44,249 nt of DNA. Source: an uncultured Hyphomicrobiales bacterium. GTDB taxonomy: Bacteria; Pseudomonadota; Alphaproteobacteria; Rhizobiales; Beijerinckiaceae. Numbering within the stretch: the stretch's first letter is position 1; every line of letters starts with the position of its first letter. The notes below the pieces were generated by a model, which was given only the letters and a program-made list of their open reading frames with translations, did not search any database and was not told the origin of the DNA. The DNA lies in the NCBI GenBank assembly GCA_903851305.1, contig CAINNX010000155.1, positions 1-44,249 on the forward strand. Reading direction: 5' to 3'. Positions 42,252 to 44,249 of this stretch are shown here, piece after piece. The position numbers and the translations under genes are program-made.

Positions 42252-43949
42252 ATGACAACTCCAGAAATCACCGCCGAAGCCTATCTCCGCCGTCTCGCCG
42301 AACGCGGTGTCGAGCATGTGTTCGTCAATCCGGGAACTGATTTTGCGCCGATTGTTGAAGCTCTGTCGAAAAAAAATGGCGTCGCATATCCTAAATTCGT
42401 GATTGTACCGCATGAAAACGTGGCCATGTCTATGGCGCATGGTTATTACCGCACGAGTGGTAAGCCGCCTGTCGTAATGGTGCATGTGACTGTCGGCACT
42501 GCCAATACTTTGTGCGGCGTCATAAATGCCTCGCGCGATAATATCCCGCTGCTCCTCGCAGCAGGGCGAACGCCAATTACCAATTCCGATCATATTGCCT
42601 CTCGCAACAGCCATATTCACTGGGGCCAAGAAGCCTATGATCAAGGCGGAATGCTGCGTGAATTTGTGAAATGGGATTATGAATTACGTCATGGTCAGCC
42701 TGTGTCATCTATTGTTGACCGCGCCCTTGATGTTGCCATGACCGAACCACGCGGACCGGTTTATCTTACCCTTCCACGCGAGGTTCTTGCCGATCCGGCC
42801 ATTTCGCCACGTCGTGAAGAGTATCGCTCTCTTGGAGCAACCGCGCCTCATCCAGATCCAATCATGATCTCTGATTTGGCTCATTCAATTTCCAAAGCCA
42901 GTTTTCCGTTGATCATTACCAGCAATGTAGGTCGAGATCGTCGCGCCTACGATGCGCTTCAGGATTTGGCTGAATCATTTGCAATTCCAGTCGTGCAAAG
43001 TGTTCCCAATGAATTAAACATGCCTACGGAACATTCAATGCATATTGGCTATGATATTGGTGGGGTTCTTCCGCGCGCAGATCTTGTGATTGTGCTCGAC
43101 GCGGCAGTGCCATGGATTCCCAAGGCCACTTTGCCTGCGAAACAAGCGAGGATTATTCACATATCTTCCGATCCACTTGTGCTGACTGTTCCGTTTCGTG
43201 ATTTTGAATCCGATGCTTTTATCACCGCCACACCAGCTTCTGCATTGCAGGCGCTTATCATTGAGTTGAATGCGCTCAAGTCTGGCATGCAATCAGCTAT
43301 TTCGTCGCGCCGAACTGCTGTGGCCACCAGAAAAGCTGAGATCGACCAGAAAAGAAAGACGCTGCTGGAAAAGGGCAAAAGCCAAACCCCGATTGATTCG
43401 GCGTGGCTCAGTGCCTGCGTGAATGCCGCTAAGCATAAGGACGCGATTATCGTCAATGAACTGGGTCTGAACGTTGCTCATCTTAATATGGGGACTTATG
43501 GCTCCTATATTGGCGGCAATATGTCTGGCGGTTTGGGTTTCGGATTAGGCGCTGCGCTGGGTGCAAAGCTTGCCGCACCCGATCGGGAAGTCATCGCTGT
43601 CGTGGGTGATGGCAGCTATATGTTTGGTAATCCGCTCCCCTATCATTTTGTCGCGCGCGCGGAGAAGTTGCCTACATTGACCATTGTAGCCAACAATCAT
43701 GCGTGGCATGCGGTACGTAATGCCACATTGTCAGTCTATCCGGACGGAATTGCTGCCAAGACCAATATCATGCCTCTCACCAGCCTTGATCCGTCACCCA
43801 ACTTTGAGAAGATGATGGATGTATGCGGCGGATATGGTGCCAGCGTGGAGCGACCGGAAGATTTGCCTGCCGCTCTTGATAAAGCTTTGGCAATTGTGCG
43901 CAGCGGCACTCCTGCGTTGTTGAATGTGCATACGCAAGGGCGGCATTGA
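42252..43949 (+). CDS. Thiamine-diphosphate-dependent enzyme (acetolactate synthase-like), paralogue 2
   Basis: A 565-residue ThDP enzyme paralogous to the 30722 protein. E55 in VIVPHENVAMSMAHG is the cofactor-activating glutamate, and the Mg/ThDP motif starts GDGSYMFGNP at about 452 and ends ANN. GTDF(A/P)P near the N-terminus and RTPI-(11 residues)-HWGQE are shared with paralogue 1, including the active-site loop, so the two probably perform related chemistry. The open frame extends to 42159, but the ATG at 42252 with CGGAGC gives the family N-terminus. Last gene of the SDR-crotonase-decarboxylase-ThDP operon. Substrate unknown. Confidence 0.87.
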   Translation: MTTPEITAEAYLRRLAERGVEHVFVNPGTDFAPIVEALSKKNGVAYPKFVIVPHENVAMSMAHGYYRTSGKPPVVMVHVTVGTANTLCGVINASRDNIPLLLAAGRTPITNSDHIASRNSHIHWGQEAYDQGGMLREFVKWDYELRHGQPVSSIVDRALDVAMTEPRGPVYLTLPREVLADPAISPRREEYRSLGATAPHPDPIMISDLAHSISKASFPLIITSNVGRDRRAYDALQDLAESFAIPVVQSVPNELNMPTEHSMHIGYDIGGVLPRADLVIVLDAAVPWIPKATLPAKQARIIHISSDPLVLTVPFRDFESDAFITATPASALQALIIELNALKSGMQSAISSRRTAVATRKAEIDQKRKTLLEKGKSQTPIDSAWLSACVNAAKHKDAIIVNELGLNVAHLNMGTYGSYIGGNMSGGLGFGLGAALGAKLAAPDREVIAVVGDGSYMFGNPLPYHFVARAEKLPTLTIVANNHAWHAVRNATLSVYPDGIAAKTNIMPLTSLDPSPNFEKMMDVCGGYGASVERPEDLPAALDKALAIVRSGTPALLNVHTQGRH

Positions 43950-44017
43950 GAATGGTCTGCTACCTATCAGACAAATTATGGGCAGGTTAAAATCCGGCTC
44001 AGAATTTATCGCTTTTT

Positions 44018-44249
44018 CTAATCCGGTATTCTCTCCGAAATTATCGCAATGATCCGCTTTTCGAATGCGATCTCGTCTTCGATAATTTCTTTGTATTTCT
44101 TGTTCTTCGGGTCCTTCAGCTCGGCTTCGCAAATTTTGATGGCTTCGTGTGCGGCCTCCCTCCTTTTGTTGCGCTTTTCCCACATCAGCTTCTCTTCTTT
44201 TGTGAATGGGCCTGTTATCCGCACTTGTCCAGTTGCGAGATCGATTTGG
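44018..44249 (-). CDS. Partial unidentified charged protein (5' end beyond the window)
   Basis: The frame ends at 44018 and stays open to the window edge, reading QIDLATGQVRITGPFTKEEK at its visible start, so the gene is cut by the right border. A GTG at 44224 is a possible but less likely start. The product is very rich in Lys, Glu and Arg (about 76 visible residues), probably helical or coiled-coil, and ends IISERIPD. I do not recognise it. It converges on the ThDP-enzyme gene. Confidence 0.55.
   Translation of the reverse strand, partial: QIDLATGQVRITGPFTKEEKLMWEKRNKRREAAHEAIKICEAELKDPKNKKYKEIIEDEIAFEKRIIAIISERIPD

Overview
The window looks like chromosomal DNA of an alphaproteobacterium, probably an environmental Hyphomicrobiales-type organism. 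The reasons are a thiO-thiS-thiG-thiE operon behind a TPP riboswitch, several orphan tripartite tricarboxylate transporter (TTT, Bug-type) binding proteins, and PimC/PimD/PimF-like beta-oxidation genes closely resembling those of Rhodopseudomonas. No rRNA, tRNA, CRISPR array or intact insertion sequence was seen. Taxonomy is an inference from gene content only.

Layout, left to right. (1) 1-3345: leader with a terminator, two stem-loops and a TPP riboswitch, then thiO-thiS-thiG-thiE (thiazole branch and coupling step of thiamine synthesis; thiC and thiD are absent). (2) 3640-11183: a higher-GC module with a GntR/FCD regulator divergent from an operon of a luciferase-like (LLM) flavin monooxygenase, a complete branched-chain-amino-acid-type ABC importer (LivKHMGF-like) and a beta-hydroxyacid dehydrogenase. 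(3) 11785-22256: a leftward, tightly overlapping operon of alpha/beta hydrolase, three-subunit molybdenum hydroxylase, UbiD-type decarboxylase and TTT receptor; a LysR regulator; a second TTT receptor; and a divergent ornithine-cyclodeaminase-family enzyme. Three copies of an ATGC-N7-GCAT palindrome sit in front of these units and probably mark the LysR regulon. (4) 22312-44000: a lower-GC catabolic supercluster. It has two cytosolic 4,5-dihydroxyphthalate-decarboxylase-like proteins, two more TTT receptors, two other signal-less periplasmic-binding-fold proteins, a pimC-pimD-pimF-enoyl-CoA hydratase operon, two paralogous thiamine-diphosphate (ThDP) enzymes, RidA, aldehyde dehydrogenase, two SDRs, MaoC, a CaiB/BaiF CoA-transferase, a crotonase-fold protein without the hydratase glutamates, and a MarR regulator. 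A 19-bp box is shared by the promoters of pimC and the CoA-transferase gene. (5) The right edge cuts a small unidentified leftward CDS.

Working model for module 4 (inference): a carboxylic acid, probably alicyclic or aromatic, is bound by Bug receptors, loaded onto CoA by the CaiB transferase, processed by SDR, MaoC and crotonase steps, and shortened by the Pim-like dicarboxylyl-CoA beta-oxidation enzymes. The ThDP enzymes and decarboxylase-like proteins would perform C-C cleavage or decarboxylation, giving an aldehyde for the aldehyde dehydrogenase. The substrate cannot be read from the sequence. The thiamine operon may be relevant because two ThDP enzymes lie in the same window, but the distance makes this only suggestive.
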